A DNA stretch of 64,000 nt, taken from Apostichopus japonicus. Its lineage: Eukaryota > Echinodermata > Holothuroidea > Aspidochirotida > Stichopodidae. The notes under the pieces were generated by a model. That model was given only the letters and a program-made list of their open reading frames with translations. It did no database searches and had not been told where the DNA came from. A program made the translations under genes and the position numbers. The number at the start of each line of letters is the position of its first letter. Position 1 is the stretch's first letter. Shown one piece after another: positions 1-12,116 of the stretch. The DNA lies in assembly GCF_037975245.1 (NCBI RefSeq), contig NC_092567.1, forward strand, positions 23,900,376-23,964,375. Reading direction: 5' to 3'.

Positions 1-2106
1 ATAGAGGAAGGCTTTCGGAACCCAAAATTTTCTGAGAAATATGCATTTTTTTGTGTGTAACATCAATAAATTGAATAGTAGGTGATAATTCATTCTTTCC
101 CGTGGCACGAAAATGTTCGCTGCTCACCCCAATGAAAAGAATTATAGGCTAATTTGAGGTTCAAATGATGCTGTAAAGGAGGTTTTATACTCTATTATGC
201 TAAATGCTAAAGAAATGATGGTTGCTAATTATAAGTCAAAATTTGATGCAAATTTTGTTTATGTATACTTGACAATTACAATGCGGTTTTTTCGGACGCT
301 TGTGCGGGTCAGCGGGTTTGGGTGATAGAATGCGAGTCTAATTCCCGCGAATTGCGTGTCAGTTGGGAGCTCTGCATTTAATTTTAAACCAGAAAACGAA
401 AAGGTTTAGACTAGTCTACCACTGCTATTCCTCTCGATTTTTTAAATTTCCAATCATATGATTTAGCGGATGTTCGGAAACACTTTTTGGCTCACCTTTG
501 GGGGGGGGGGCCATGGCCCCTTGGCCCCCCTTGGATCCGCCAGTGCTGAGGCGTATATCACAATGGCATTGTTTTTAGGCTTTTTCTCGAAAAAAAATGT
601 TGCAATCATTATATGTTTATGCGTATTATAGTTTGTGACCTCACCAATTAGTAACACAGTTTTAAACCTTTTTCAAACGGCCAATGCTTCCCCCTCGGGA
701 AATGGAAAACCCAACACTAGTGCAGAGAATACTGTATAGCTATTGGTCTGTCTGACATGTATAACTGTGCTGGAAAATTATTACGAGTGAACAGAAAATG
801 TCCTCAATTTCTTTCACCCTGAACCGCCTCAAGAGGTCGACCCCTTCATTCCCAGCCAATACAGAGTACTCCCACCCTCCCTTATAAGAAATACCCTCCT
901 ACGCCTCTGAAAATGATATCTTTTGTGGTAATATAAGTTTAACTTTTCTAATTTTCCCCCACTCATATCTGCCCAGCTTTGAATTTTTTTTTAAAAAGGC
1001 GCCGAAAGGCATGTATGGGAGAGTTTAGATGACTATACCGTATAACAATCGAATTGTTTGCGTTCAAACCTTCTTTATAATATGTTTTGAATTAAACGTT
1101 TAGGTAGTTAGTTATTTTGTCTGAACTACTGTTGATTATATAAACCACATTAGTAATTTCTGAAACAAGGAAAGTAAAATGCATAATTAATGTTCGTGGT
1201 GAACCGGGTAAGAATGTCGCTGACAAGTAAGTGTGACCAGTATACCTTTTTGAATGTTGTGCCATTTTAGTCTTCTACAGTGCACTGTATATATGTAAGT
1301 AAAACTATTAAATGATTATTTGATCTTATGACTAAAGTAACACGTCCGCTTGAACAGAAGTTAGGGCATGACCCGAGTCGAGTCTTCCCACCAAACCTAG
1401 ATACTCGAGTCAAGCTGAGTAACAATAAGCTGAGACTCCCGTCGAGTCGAGCGTATTGACCTTTAACCATCAGAGAATCGAGACCATTCGAGTCTTTTGC
1501 CCATTAGAATCGAGTCGACTCTTCATCATTTAACCCCCTCCCCCCTCAAATAATCATTTTAAAAAATAGCAGATAATCATGCAAATGATTATCGGTTTGA
1601 AACCATCAGCCGTTTTGTCACCCTGTGTGAATTAGGATTACGCAAAATAAATTGCGCGATACTTGTGAAATGGAGGGCAGTATGTTGGTAAAAAGGCCCG
1701 GATCATAATGTTATGAAATAGTAATGCTGCCTCTTTGATGTTACCGAAAAACTCCATCGAGACACCTTACGGGCCTCTTATGTATTTATCTAGGTCATGG
1801 ATTCAGTTTTCCCACGAGAAGTTTTTAACTATCTTATTGAATCTTGGTACAGGGCCTTTTCCCAAAATAGATTCCATTATGTCTGTGGAACATTCGAGAA
1901 GGTTCTCTCACGTGGTATGGAAGTTTCCATCGAAAGGGGATGGACTTCCAAACTCCCAACCAATCAGGGCAGATCAGTGCCAGCACAATTATTTTTATAT
2001 CGTTAAGTTAATACTGGATGGTCAGTTCATTGGCTGCCTTCTGATTGTGCGCAGAGGGATTTTATGGAAGTAAGGTAAAAAAGTAAAAGGAGGCCGAAAG
2101 TTTGAG
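1..2106. other. intergenic, no gene recognised
   Basis: No coding exon could be supported. The segment includes a G run near 506 followed by a CCTTGGATCCGCCAGTG tail, which resembles the 3' end of the hAT-type elements seen elsewhere. A patch at 1376-1520 has GAGTCGAGTC words repeated on both strands. Open frames near 1735-2073 overlap one another and match nothing known. Confidence 0.5.
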
Positions 2107-2194
2107 GACTCCGTCAGCAAAGTTTATCACTTGATCAGCAAATTTATCACTCCGCCGAAAGTTCATCACTCCTAATTGTTTAATTGACGGAGTC
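2107..2194. repeat. small inverted repeat with internal triplication
   Basis: A perfect 10-base pair, GACTCCGTCA (2107-2116) and TGACGGAGTC (2185-2194), encloses three imperfect copies of an AAAGTTTATCACT-like word. It could be a remnant of a small mobile element. Confidence 0.5.
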
Positions 2195-2712
2195 AAGTCA
2201 AGTCAAATCATTGTAATTTAGTTTTATTTGTAAAGAGAATCGACAGAGAAGAAATTATACCGAATCACTAATCAAATCCGATCTTGTCAAATTGTTTTTC
2301 TGTGAACTCATTGTTTTCGCCCGTTCGAGACATCTCCTGAAGAAGCATAAAAACGGCATCAAGATATCCCAGTACCTTTCTATCGCGAGTCCCGATGTAG
2401 TATTACCATCGGAGGAGCCGGGCTCGTCACAATATTACAATAATATACCTCGCTATAAGAACGATCGCTTTGAATTGTTCACAATGATTGATTGCTACAA
2501 CATTTGTGTAATGTTAATCCAATGTTCATTCATACTTAGTAAAGATTCCTAAATCCTATTGATCCATTCAGGTCAGCTGACCGTGGTTAATCCTGTGAGT
2601 AACGCACGGTAAAATTACGGGGCATCACTTTAATAAATCTTTGGTTATATGTAACCAAAAATGTTTTGTTTTATGATTTTTCCCCCACACAAATGGTAGT
2701 GTATGAATGAAC

Positions 2713-2870
2713 GGGGTTAATCAACGGTCTAGCGTGCGTTACTCACATGATTAATGCACTCCGGGTGTTAATGCTATCGCTGGATGCACTCGGGCTCGGC
2801 CTCGTTTGCATTATCCCCCGATCGTGCATTAATCCTGTGAGTAACGCACGCTAGACCGTTGATTAACCCC
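2713..2870. repeat. long near-perfect inverted repeat (hairpin, MITE-like)
   Basis: The arm at 2713-2759 is the reverse complement of 2824-2870, with one mismatch in 47 bases, around a 64-base GC-richer loop. A third, partial copy of the arm (TTAATCCTGTGAGTAACGCACGGT) is at about 2588-2611. No target duplication was found, so it could be a fold-back transposon end or a structured non-coding element. Confidence 0.9.
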
Positions 2871-5800
2871 TCATTATATTATAGAAACAGGATATACATA
2901 TTTCCCCTTTTGTCAATACAATTGCATAGAACCGCGACATGAAAGTACTAAACATAAATATATATATTGAAAAAAACACACACAAAAACAGGATATTTAT
3001 ATTCGGAAGATTCTGGAAAGATACATATTTGCCCACCCTCTACTTTACAATATCAACATGTAGCAAAAATCCGAATCTCGTCGATGGTTAGACTGGACTG
3101 AAAGTTGAAACGTTTACTCACCGAACTGAAGATATGCCTCTGATATCATGGCAGCTCTTCCAACGGAACACCTAGAGTTTCTGGATCACATTAATACAGT
3201 CAGCTGGTTGTTTGATTACCCCTATTACATCTGACTACAAATGTATCAAGCGACAAGCTATGCCCTAGAGATGATATCACCAGGCCCTCACTATTCATCA
3301 TCTGTTATTTTCCCAGGCCCCTAATTTACCATGGGCCCTAAGGCTAAACCCCTGCCCCTTCCCCTCTTCAGACCTGCATAAATGTGATCCACTTTTCCTT
3401 ATTCACTCAAGTAACATCAGTGTGAACTTCTCTTACTATGGTTCTTCCACAAACTTGACTTTTCTGCTGAATCAATCATCAATTAATCCTAGAAACATGT
3501 TGAAAGGGGTATTTGTGAAGTTGAAAGGGATTACATGTCCTGATGGTATTGTTGTTTCTTTGCTTTTTTACTGGTCATAAAGGGGGGAAATACATCCATT
3601 GTATCAATTGCAGACATAACGGTACCACTTTTAAAGCTTTAGTTGGGTGTTCTTGTTAGAGGATGAATTCCTAGAAATGAATATTGATATTGTGATATAT
3701 ATAATGCTATATGTGTGAGACAGCAAAGAAACTGTCTGAGAATACTAACTGACCTTCTGTCTTCATTAAATCTACTCTCAATAACGAAAAACAAGCGACA
3801 AGACACAGGCAGTTATGTTTTTACAACTTTGCTTTTTCAGAAATAAAATATATCAACTTAGAATATAAAGAATACAAAATATTAGAGGAAGAAAATAAAT
3901 GAAATAAAGAGAAAAGAATGGAAAGAAAAAAAAAAGAAAAGAAAAAAGAGATAAATTAGTAGAAATGAAACAACAAAGTATACATTAAATGAATGCCATG
4001 TCTTCCCATATAACACCTTACACTATACAAGAGGTATATGAATTTGATAAGGGGACCATGGTGTGGTGCATACTGTTAAATGGTATGTTACAGTCTATGG
4101 TTTGACACAGCAATGGTACGTGTAACAGGTCAAAAGTCAAATCACTAGACTTCCAAAATAAAAGTGACTCAAACAAGCTTATGAGGCTTTTCCTCATTGA
4201 GATGATACAGTGACCCCGGTCACAGAAGTAACTGGCAATGACTGGCCTTGGCCTTAAAATGAAGTGAATTCTTACAAGTCAATGCAAGCAGTTTGCTGCT
4301 ATCCGGATAGCAGATCCTTGATGTGATGTATTTTTAGTAATAATGTTGTAACATTGACCCACAAATTGTCTTATTACGACTGACCAAATTTAAATTAAAG
4401 AGATACTGAAGAATGAGAGAATTTTTTCTTAAACAAAAGATTATGGGCAACTTAGGAATGTACACTTTGTCAGTTACACACATAAAATCAAAAATAAATA
4501 AATAAATGAATATAATAAATTACAACTAAACTATGAGATATTTTTGAAAATGAAGAAGTTAATGCAGAATATGATCTCTGCTGATTACTTTTGACAACAG
4601 TGCATTGGGAAGGAAGGGGCATGAAAATTATATTAGGGTACAGTCATAATGGCTGCACAGAATGCAACTCAAAATTTGTTCAAAGGGTTGTCTTTTTCAG
4701 CAAATGTGATACAACTTGTTTGCAAGTGTATTTGAAAATAAACACAAACAAAAATATCCAAAATAATAATCCTAATAGTGAAATCATTTGTTGAAAAGTT
4801 TGAGATTTCTAAAGAAATGTAATATTTCAAGTGCCATAACAATGTTTGATTGAGAATATAGCTGATGCAATTCCATTTTATTACTATGTTTAAAATATTA
4901 TTGAGTATTATCACATTGTACCATTGCACCAATGAGACAAAGTACATCATGCATTATGCAAACAGCTGTTTGGCAAATTTTGGGGGGTTTTCCAGAAAGT
5001 GTGGGGGGGGGGGAGTTACTGGCTTTCTGTGAATGCAAGTTTAATAAATTAAAAGTAAATAAACTATATCAGTGTTACTGTTATTAGGACAAACAGTATT
5101 CTATTTCCAGAGCAACTCTGAAACAGTACTAAAGTATTGATCATGGCTATAGAAAGCATTGGCTTCTGACCAATTTTTTTTTTTCATTTTGAAGGTGCCT
5201 ATCCATTATTGAGTAGGTGTCAAGCATGTTGTTGAAGGTAATACATAACCGGAAAATACCTGTTATTTATTTCAAATAAAAACATTGAAATCTTGTAACA
5301 TCTGGATATGTCTGTCAGAGAGTTTTGAGAACCACTGCACATAATGTTGTAAACTAATCTAAATTAAATCATACCAAAAGATCAAAGTTCGTACATCAGT
5401 ATTATAGTACTATTATATAATCTAATATTCATTACATCCCATACATATTGATATAACTCTAGACAGTAGATTATAAGACATACTTGTGTTACATCAATAT
5501 TGATTTTACCAAGATATCATCCATCTCATTTCCTGCTTGTAATACATCTTCATGTTGTTATTGAGCATCTGCTATCTAATTTCAAACTTATTGCAAAGAC
5601 TACATTTATGATGAAATATGGTACCTAGTCTGAACATCAACTACTTTCATTATCTAGTTACTGCATTCTTGTTGTTGGGTGTTCTGTTACACAGTGAAGT
5701 CAAGAGAGGACAAATGAATGGACTTATGTAGTTTCCTAAATCTACCAACTTGTTTGCAAGTACATGGCAGTTAAGTACCATAGTCAAATGCTGGTTTTTT

Positions 5801-6470
5801 CAAGATTTTTTTTATATGCCTGTGCGCAACTTTCTTAACAACGATCTTGGCCATAACTATTGATGAATCAAATGTTCTCAAAGATACTTTATGTATCAGG
5901 CAAACTAAGGCAATTGCAAACATCGGACCACAATCTTGCAGTTTATAGGTATGCGGAGGTGCACATTTAAGGCCTGAACACCCTACAAGAACACCCTGCA
6001 CATTCTGGTCAACTTGTGACTCTTTTCTTTCTTGACCTCGCAAAGCATGACATTGCTGGCTGATCACATTGCTGGCTGATCACATAGATGCTATAATGAT
6101 GATTAACTGTTTGCTTAGACTCCAAATTCATTTTGTAGCGGGGCAAGAGGAAAAACTTTGTTGGATCAAAGAGCCAGACAGTATCATTATACCTACCTTT
6201 GGTAATGTGCAAGGTAGGCTGGTATTGTGTTCAAAGCTAAGACATGTGCAAGATTTTGGGCCAATTTTCTTGCACGCTGACTGTATTGAAAACTTTCAGG
6301 GGACAAACATGGTTTAACACAGGACAGAAATTGCTATATGTTACTATCTCCCTTACATTTGAATTTTATTATGTACAGGTTTCCTGTTTTTAAAAATAAG
6401 CATCTCTAATAAAGGACTAATTGTTTTTAACAAACTCAATTCTCTAAAATCCTTCTAAAGATTAATAATC
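2871..6470. other. intergenic, AT-rich, no supported gene
   Basis: Mostly unique AT-rich sequence, with a purine-rich patch at 3890-3950 and a G run near 5005. A minus-strand exon-like segment at 3171-3122 is discussed in the findings. A minus-strand open frame at 5771-6067 shows no recognisable domain. Confidence 0.5.
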
Positions 6471-6479
6471 ATGTCACCC

Positions 6480-7265
6480 AGTTCATATTTTATGGCACAC
6501 CACAACATGCTGTAAATTTTAATATAATATATAACAAGACTACATTTATATAAGAATAAACATTTGAAACCTATACCTCTGGCTTAGGAAATATTTGTAC
6601 GAATTAATATTTTGATTACCTCCAATTGCAATATGTCTTTCAACTACAAGAATAATCAAAGAGGTTATAATCTACAAGGGCGTCTTGCTGCAATGCGCTA
6701 TATAAATATGTTAAATAAATAATATATAATACTGTATGTATATATCTCTACGCCAGAATTTTCAAATCAAGAACTCACCCATGTTTGTCCTCCTCAGTAA
6801 ACAGTGTAGATCTGGATAGAATGCACCAACAAAACCCTTTGTTCTAGTTTTACTACTCATGTTACTTATTATATAATTCATGGCATGCCATAACGAGCTG
6901 TAACTTGTAACAGAAGATGTAACAAGACTAAATAACAGTTATGAACAACTCTTTTAATGGAAGTTGGAAACACATAACTCTGACAAAGGATACATTTGCA
7001 AGTATGCAATTGTTTTGATTACTTCAAATTTTGATATATATGTTAAACATTTTCAACTGCAGGGAATAATGAAATATGTAATAATTTTTATGGACACCTT
7101 CCTGTAATGTGGTACATTAATATGTAAAAGATCTTAAATAGTTTATAACACTGAATGTAATTCTCCAAAGCTGTACCTTTCAATTCAAGAAACTGGTTCA
7201 TGTTTTCTCCTCCTTATTTTAATACTGTACATCTGGTTAGAATGTCAATGGACAAAAACCTTTCG
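6480..7265. repeat. old diverged tandem duplication (about 0.4 kb unit)
   Basis: Order and content repeat: ATGGCACACCACAACATGCTGTAA (shown here as two parts, ATGGCACACC near 6492 and CATGCTGTAA) pairs with CATGGCATGCCATAACGAGC near 6880. AACAAGACTA follows both. TTTGTCCTCCTCAG near 6784 pairs with TTTTCTCCTCCTTA near 7202, each followed by a GTA-CATCTGG-TAGAATG block. Divergence is considerable. Confidence 0.65.
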
Positions 7266-7367
7266 TCAAATTTTACTTATTATCAACTGTTTGAAGGTTA
7301 TGAAAATTTGGATTATGTAGGATACACAAAACAAATAACAACAGCAAGCACACACAAAAACGAACAA

Positions 7368-7585
7368 GGAGAAGGCGAACGGAAAGAAGCATAAGGAGAA
7401 GGAGGAGAACAAGGAGAAGAGGGAGAAGAAGGAGGAGCAGAAGGAGGAGAACAAGGTGAAGAGGGAGAAGGACTGAGAAGCAGGAGAAGGAGAAGGAGGA
7501 GAACAACGTGAAGAGGGAGAAGGAGAAGGAGGAAGGAGAGCAAGAAGAATGAAAAGGAGAAGGAGAAGGAGAAGAAGGAGAAGCA
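7368..7585 (+). repeat. purine-only GGAGAA minisatellite
   Basis: More than 200 bases of almost pure G and A, built from GGAGAA, GGAGGAGAA and AAGAGGGAGAAGGA words with a loose higher-order period. Open frames on the opposite strand (Ser/Leu/Phe/Pro-rich) are artefacts of this composition. Such tracts can adopt triplex or mirror-repeat structures. Confidence 0.9.
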
Positions 7586-8418
7586 AATGGATATCTGAAA
7601 TTGTATGTTTTGGTGTGTGTATGCAAGTGATTGAATAAGTGACAGGACAAGCTCAACAAAAAACACTTTCACTGTGTTTCACTTTCATGTTGCAAGGAAC
7701 TATTTGAATTCAAAAGAAGAGGAAAAATTGAAAATAATTTTGGTATTATGATCAAAGCTTCACCTAGATGTTTTAAAATGGTAGTCCGATGGTGACTGCT
7801 ATAGTTTCAATTAGGAGTCTGAGGCTACGAAGAAACAACTTATATAATCTAAATGACAAATGTTCTTCATGAATATACTACAGGATAATTAGTAGGTCTA
7901 TCTCTCTTACAGTGAGGACAATCTATTTTAGATTGATTAGTTATGTGACTACAATGGTTAGAAAGGATAGGCCAAACTTGTATCATTGTTATTTCTAGTA
8001 CTGCATCATGCCAAGGATACCTGCATAATGCCATGTCCAAGAGATATTGCCCACAATAAGTTATCGATTATGTTTCCTGTGAAAGGGGAAGAGCAGCTGG
8101 TTGTTAAACATCTTTAGTGGAAAGTGGAATAAAGAGTACTAAAGAAGGATACATGCGAGCAAAATGAGTATAAGGGTGTCTCATGTAAGCAGAACAGGAA
8201 GAAAAGAAAAGATAAATACAAAACAAACATTAAAAAGAATGAAGAAACCGATTGAGAAAGGAAGAAAACAAACAAAATAAATCGGACAGACAATAGACAA
8301 GAAACAAGAAGTAAACTACATGGTCTGCTTCGCAACATGAAAACATGAGACAGAAAATAATAACCAACTTTGAAGAATCAAATTTCAAAACAAGCTGCTC
8401 TTCACTAACTTCATATTA

Positions 8419-8623
8419 GGCACTGTGTCAAAAGAAAGATGCTGAAGGGCTGCAGCATCCTGCAGCCAGGCTGTGTAGGATGCAATCTATTGTGTGCTGC
8501 ACAGTTTCACACAACTAGCACAGCTGGTCTGCTGAGATAATCTCTGTTGTTTCATATTGATTCAGCCTTGCTGCTGGGGATATGGCTGCAGCTGCTGCAG
8601 CTTGTTTGTTTTGACACGGTGCC
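8419..8623 (-). mobile_element. MITE family 1, copy A (CTGCAG-rich, Harbinger/Tourist-like)
   Basis: Terminal inverted repeats GGCACTGTGTCAAAA (8419-8433) and TTTTGACACGGTGCC (8609-8623) flank an internal region rich in GCTGCAGC words. It is reverse-oriented relative to the copies at 38542, 39911 and 45434. Flanks look like TTA/TCA, close to the 3-base TWA target of PIF/Harbinger elements. It lies 73 bases past the FBXO47 stop, so is probably in its 3' UTR. Confidence 0.8.
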
Positions 8624-8695
8624 TCAACGGTGTTTGGACAGAGTGTTATTCTTGCTCAAGATATTGTGAAATCATTCAGTGGTCTCTTTCCTTCA

Positions 8696-11600
8696 TTATT
8701 CTTCCTTCTTCTCTTGCAAACTCTGGTAGAGTAACTCTCTCATAAACTCAGCTTGTGTCTCAGCTAAATCGGAAATGCTCAAATATGACTCTGTAAGAGA
8801 AGTAAAGCAGAGATACTAATGGATGATTGAACCCTTCTTGAGGATATGAGAGCACCTCTGTTGATTTGGAGCGTGGTTGGAGAGCCCCAGTATTCCTAAA
8901 TGCACTCATGAGGGCTCCTCTGGAAAATAATTTTAAAAAAAAACAACTTCTCATTTACTAAAGATTTTACTGGTATTCAGGTAAACTAAAGGCAAAGTTT
9001 TGGTTTACATATATCATGTAACATTGTTATACCAATGTGATCATATGTTGTCAGGAAAACATCTTAGATTTAAAAGCCAGATAGAGTTATGCAGTTTCTT
9101 ACCTGCATCTGGAATTTCTTGCAAGTCCACGGTCAAGTCTTTGTAAAGTTCTGGAATGGCGTCAAGTAATGAGTTAATGTCGTGAGTGTTCTTCAAAGAT
9201 CGACATACCCTGTGGACCAGATTCAGTAACCATGCCATTTGCAGGTTTTCTTCCTTTATGATCTAGTGAAAAACAATGTTAGAAAGGGTTTGTATTTTTT
9301 TATTGATACAATCCACTCCTCCCTATAGATGACTTGAATATACACTTTTTGCAACAATCAATGACTCATAAATAGAGACTATACATACACATGAACATAG
9401 ACAGTTACATAAATGGATGAATAAAACTGCATTAGGTTTCCTTTTAAAATTAAAATCCACATGCAAAGATTAATGCTTCTCTCTTAAATATTTTGAAAAT
9501 GTATGAACCACATTCTTAGTATATAACTTTTTCATTAGTAACTAAGATTTCTAACAAAACTTAAAAATTTGAAAATTTGCATGATGTCCATTCCACAGTA
9601 CAATTGAATTGTAACTAACAATGACTAAGACTTAATCATCAGCCTATGTGATCCTGATTCTTTCAACCTTATAAAAGTTGGATTCATTGTTTTCATTTAA
9701 TCAGTGTGATTCTGCAATGCGACCCAAAAAACATCAGTGCGTAAATTTTTGGTGTTTTTTCATGCAGATGCACATGCACAATTAGTAACCAATGCTGTAA
9801 AGCAAGTTTACACTCAATCATGAGGTCAAACATTTCTAGCACAATAACACTGCAGTTCATGTGGGCTGTTAGGTCACACAATGTCTAATGTTTATTCTTA
9901 ATAATAATGCTATAATAATATGCTGCTAACAGCTGTTGTTAACAAGCAGTTTGCACTTAAAACCACGAGATCCACCACAGGACTGGAATTAACTGCTTGC
10001 TGTTCAGTTCAAGTTGTTTTCCAAATATACTAGTAGCTAAGGGGGGGGGGGGGGGTGATGAGGATGTGAAGGGGAAAAAATAAGATTTTTTTGCAAACCT
10101 GTGATGGTCTACTGATAAATATAAAATAGCAGGGTCACATATTACACATATTGGCACAGACACAGAAAATAGTTACAGCTTTTAACTTTTCAAATTTACA
10201 CATACACTGGTATTAACATACCATGGACAGTGTCACAAAGATGTTTGCAACTTCCCTCATTTTTCCATTCAGTGCAATGCTGACAACAAAGTTGAAACAT
10301 ATAGCCTCTCCACATAGAAGAAGCAGCTTGGCAACATTTCGAGTTGTCCACTCCTGTGGGCAGTCTAGAAGAGAAACATGTAAACCTTCTTTAAACATAA
10401 AATTTGTTTCAATATCAAAAATTGTTACCATGAAGGCAGTTTTCAAACACACTGGAAACATTACAAGAAATATGAAAATGTCACCTTGATATGTGACAAA
10501 ATGAAAATTGTTGAAACTTCTTGAAATGCACACTCGATCATTATAAATGGACAATAAATGAATGTCCACACTCTATAGAGAATGATTGTTTAATATTTTC
10601 TTCTTTCATTTTCTGGGAATTAGAACTATGTAAAAGACACATATTTGAGTAACAATAGCATCTAAACTAATCCTGAAATATCATAGCAACTATTCACAAG
10701 TTTTACAAATTACTGTCTGTTATAAAATTTCAAGGACATTCATAACTGCAGAACAACAAAATGAATTATCATCAGAATCTCATTTAATATGACCTTGCAT
10801 AATTGATCTTAATTGAGTATGAGATATTATTCTTCTGCTGCATGATATTTGCACAGAACAGATTAAGGTGTGGGGAATTCCATGAGGGATTTCCCCTTAT
10901 CATAAAACTAGCAAGTCTGATCTTGTTTACACCAATCAGCAGTTCACTCAGATTATACATTACTAGTTGGCAATATGTAGGAACTGCATAGTCCTCAATA
11001 GGCGTTAAAAAAACAAACTTTAAGCTGACCATTATCATTATTACAAGTTCTTCTTTCTTTCTTTTTGTCTTGTCTTCTGTTATTTGTGCAAATGGAACCA
11101 GCAGAAAGTACTGGACGGATACATCATTATAAATAATCATTGCAATTATCTGGCTACTCTCAGCTTACAAAGACTGCATAGTGAAGTATTTTCATAATGA
11201 CACAGAACACCTGGTTTACTTTTTACAATAGAATCAAATGCATTTTGTTAATGAACATGAATATCGACTGTTTTTTTCTTTGCCTTTTGCTACAATAGGT
11301 GGCCAATAAGATTTGTATTACAAACGATGTAATGAACTAGAACTACCATTAAGGAACATAACATATAGAATTGTCATATTTTCTAAAGTGACACTAGTCA
11401 TTTTTAATTTTTTACCACTTAAACATTAACATAAGTTAAGAACAAATTTCATTTTGTTTATGTACTACTCAAAGCATTTTTAATTTTTTACCCCTTGAAC
11501 ATTAACACAAGTTAAGAACAAAATTCATTTTGTTTATGTACTACTCAATGCATGCAAATTTGAATTTTATTTCACATACAATATGTGAAAAAGTTGCAGC

Positions 11601-12085
11601 TATCAAGAAATTAAAACTGAAAGTTAATATTAAAGAAAAACAGACTAATTAAGGGTCTTAATGCTCAGCTTGAAAGTACATCATAGACAATGTTACATTT
11701 CAATTATCATTATTAAATTAATAATTTATTATTAAATTTATTTACTAAAGTTATTGACGTATTTACAATTTTACATATTTTATTACTATTTCTTTCTTTT
11801 TTATTCTTTTTTGTAAATATTCTATCATATTTCTCATTTTTTAACTAGATGCAAGCCTTACCCGTAAGTTCCTTCAGAACACTGTTAACGCTCCCCTCAC
11901 TCCATGATGATTGACCAAACAATATTTTTATTGCTAAAGCTAGGCTAGAACAGTTGTCCATACTAGTTATCCCTGTGTCTGGTAAAGGGGAAGACATCTC
12001 CTGCCAGTCTACTAAACCTTCAAAATACCAAAAGAGTGATCATTGTATAGCATGTTTTATTAAATAAAATCAACCATATATAGGC

Positions 12086-12116
<31 letters not shown>

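Noticed and set aside
7266-7672. Three overlapping minus-strand open frames of 106-128 codons
   Set aside because: They are translations of the purine-only repeat (Ser, Leu, Phe, Pro runs), with no domain and no splice sites.
8760-8954. Minus-strand 64-residue frame as the last FBXO47 exon
   Set aside because: Its only phase-compatible acceptor gives a tail unlike FBXO47. The alternative exon 8790-8696 in another frame matches the conserved C-terminus.
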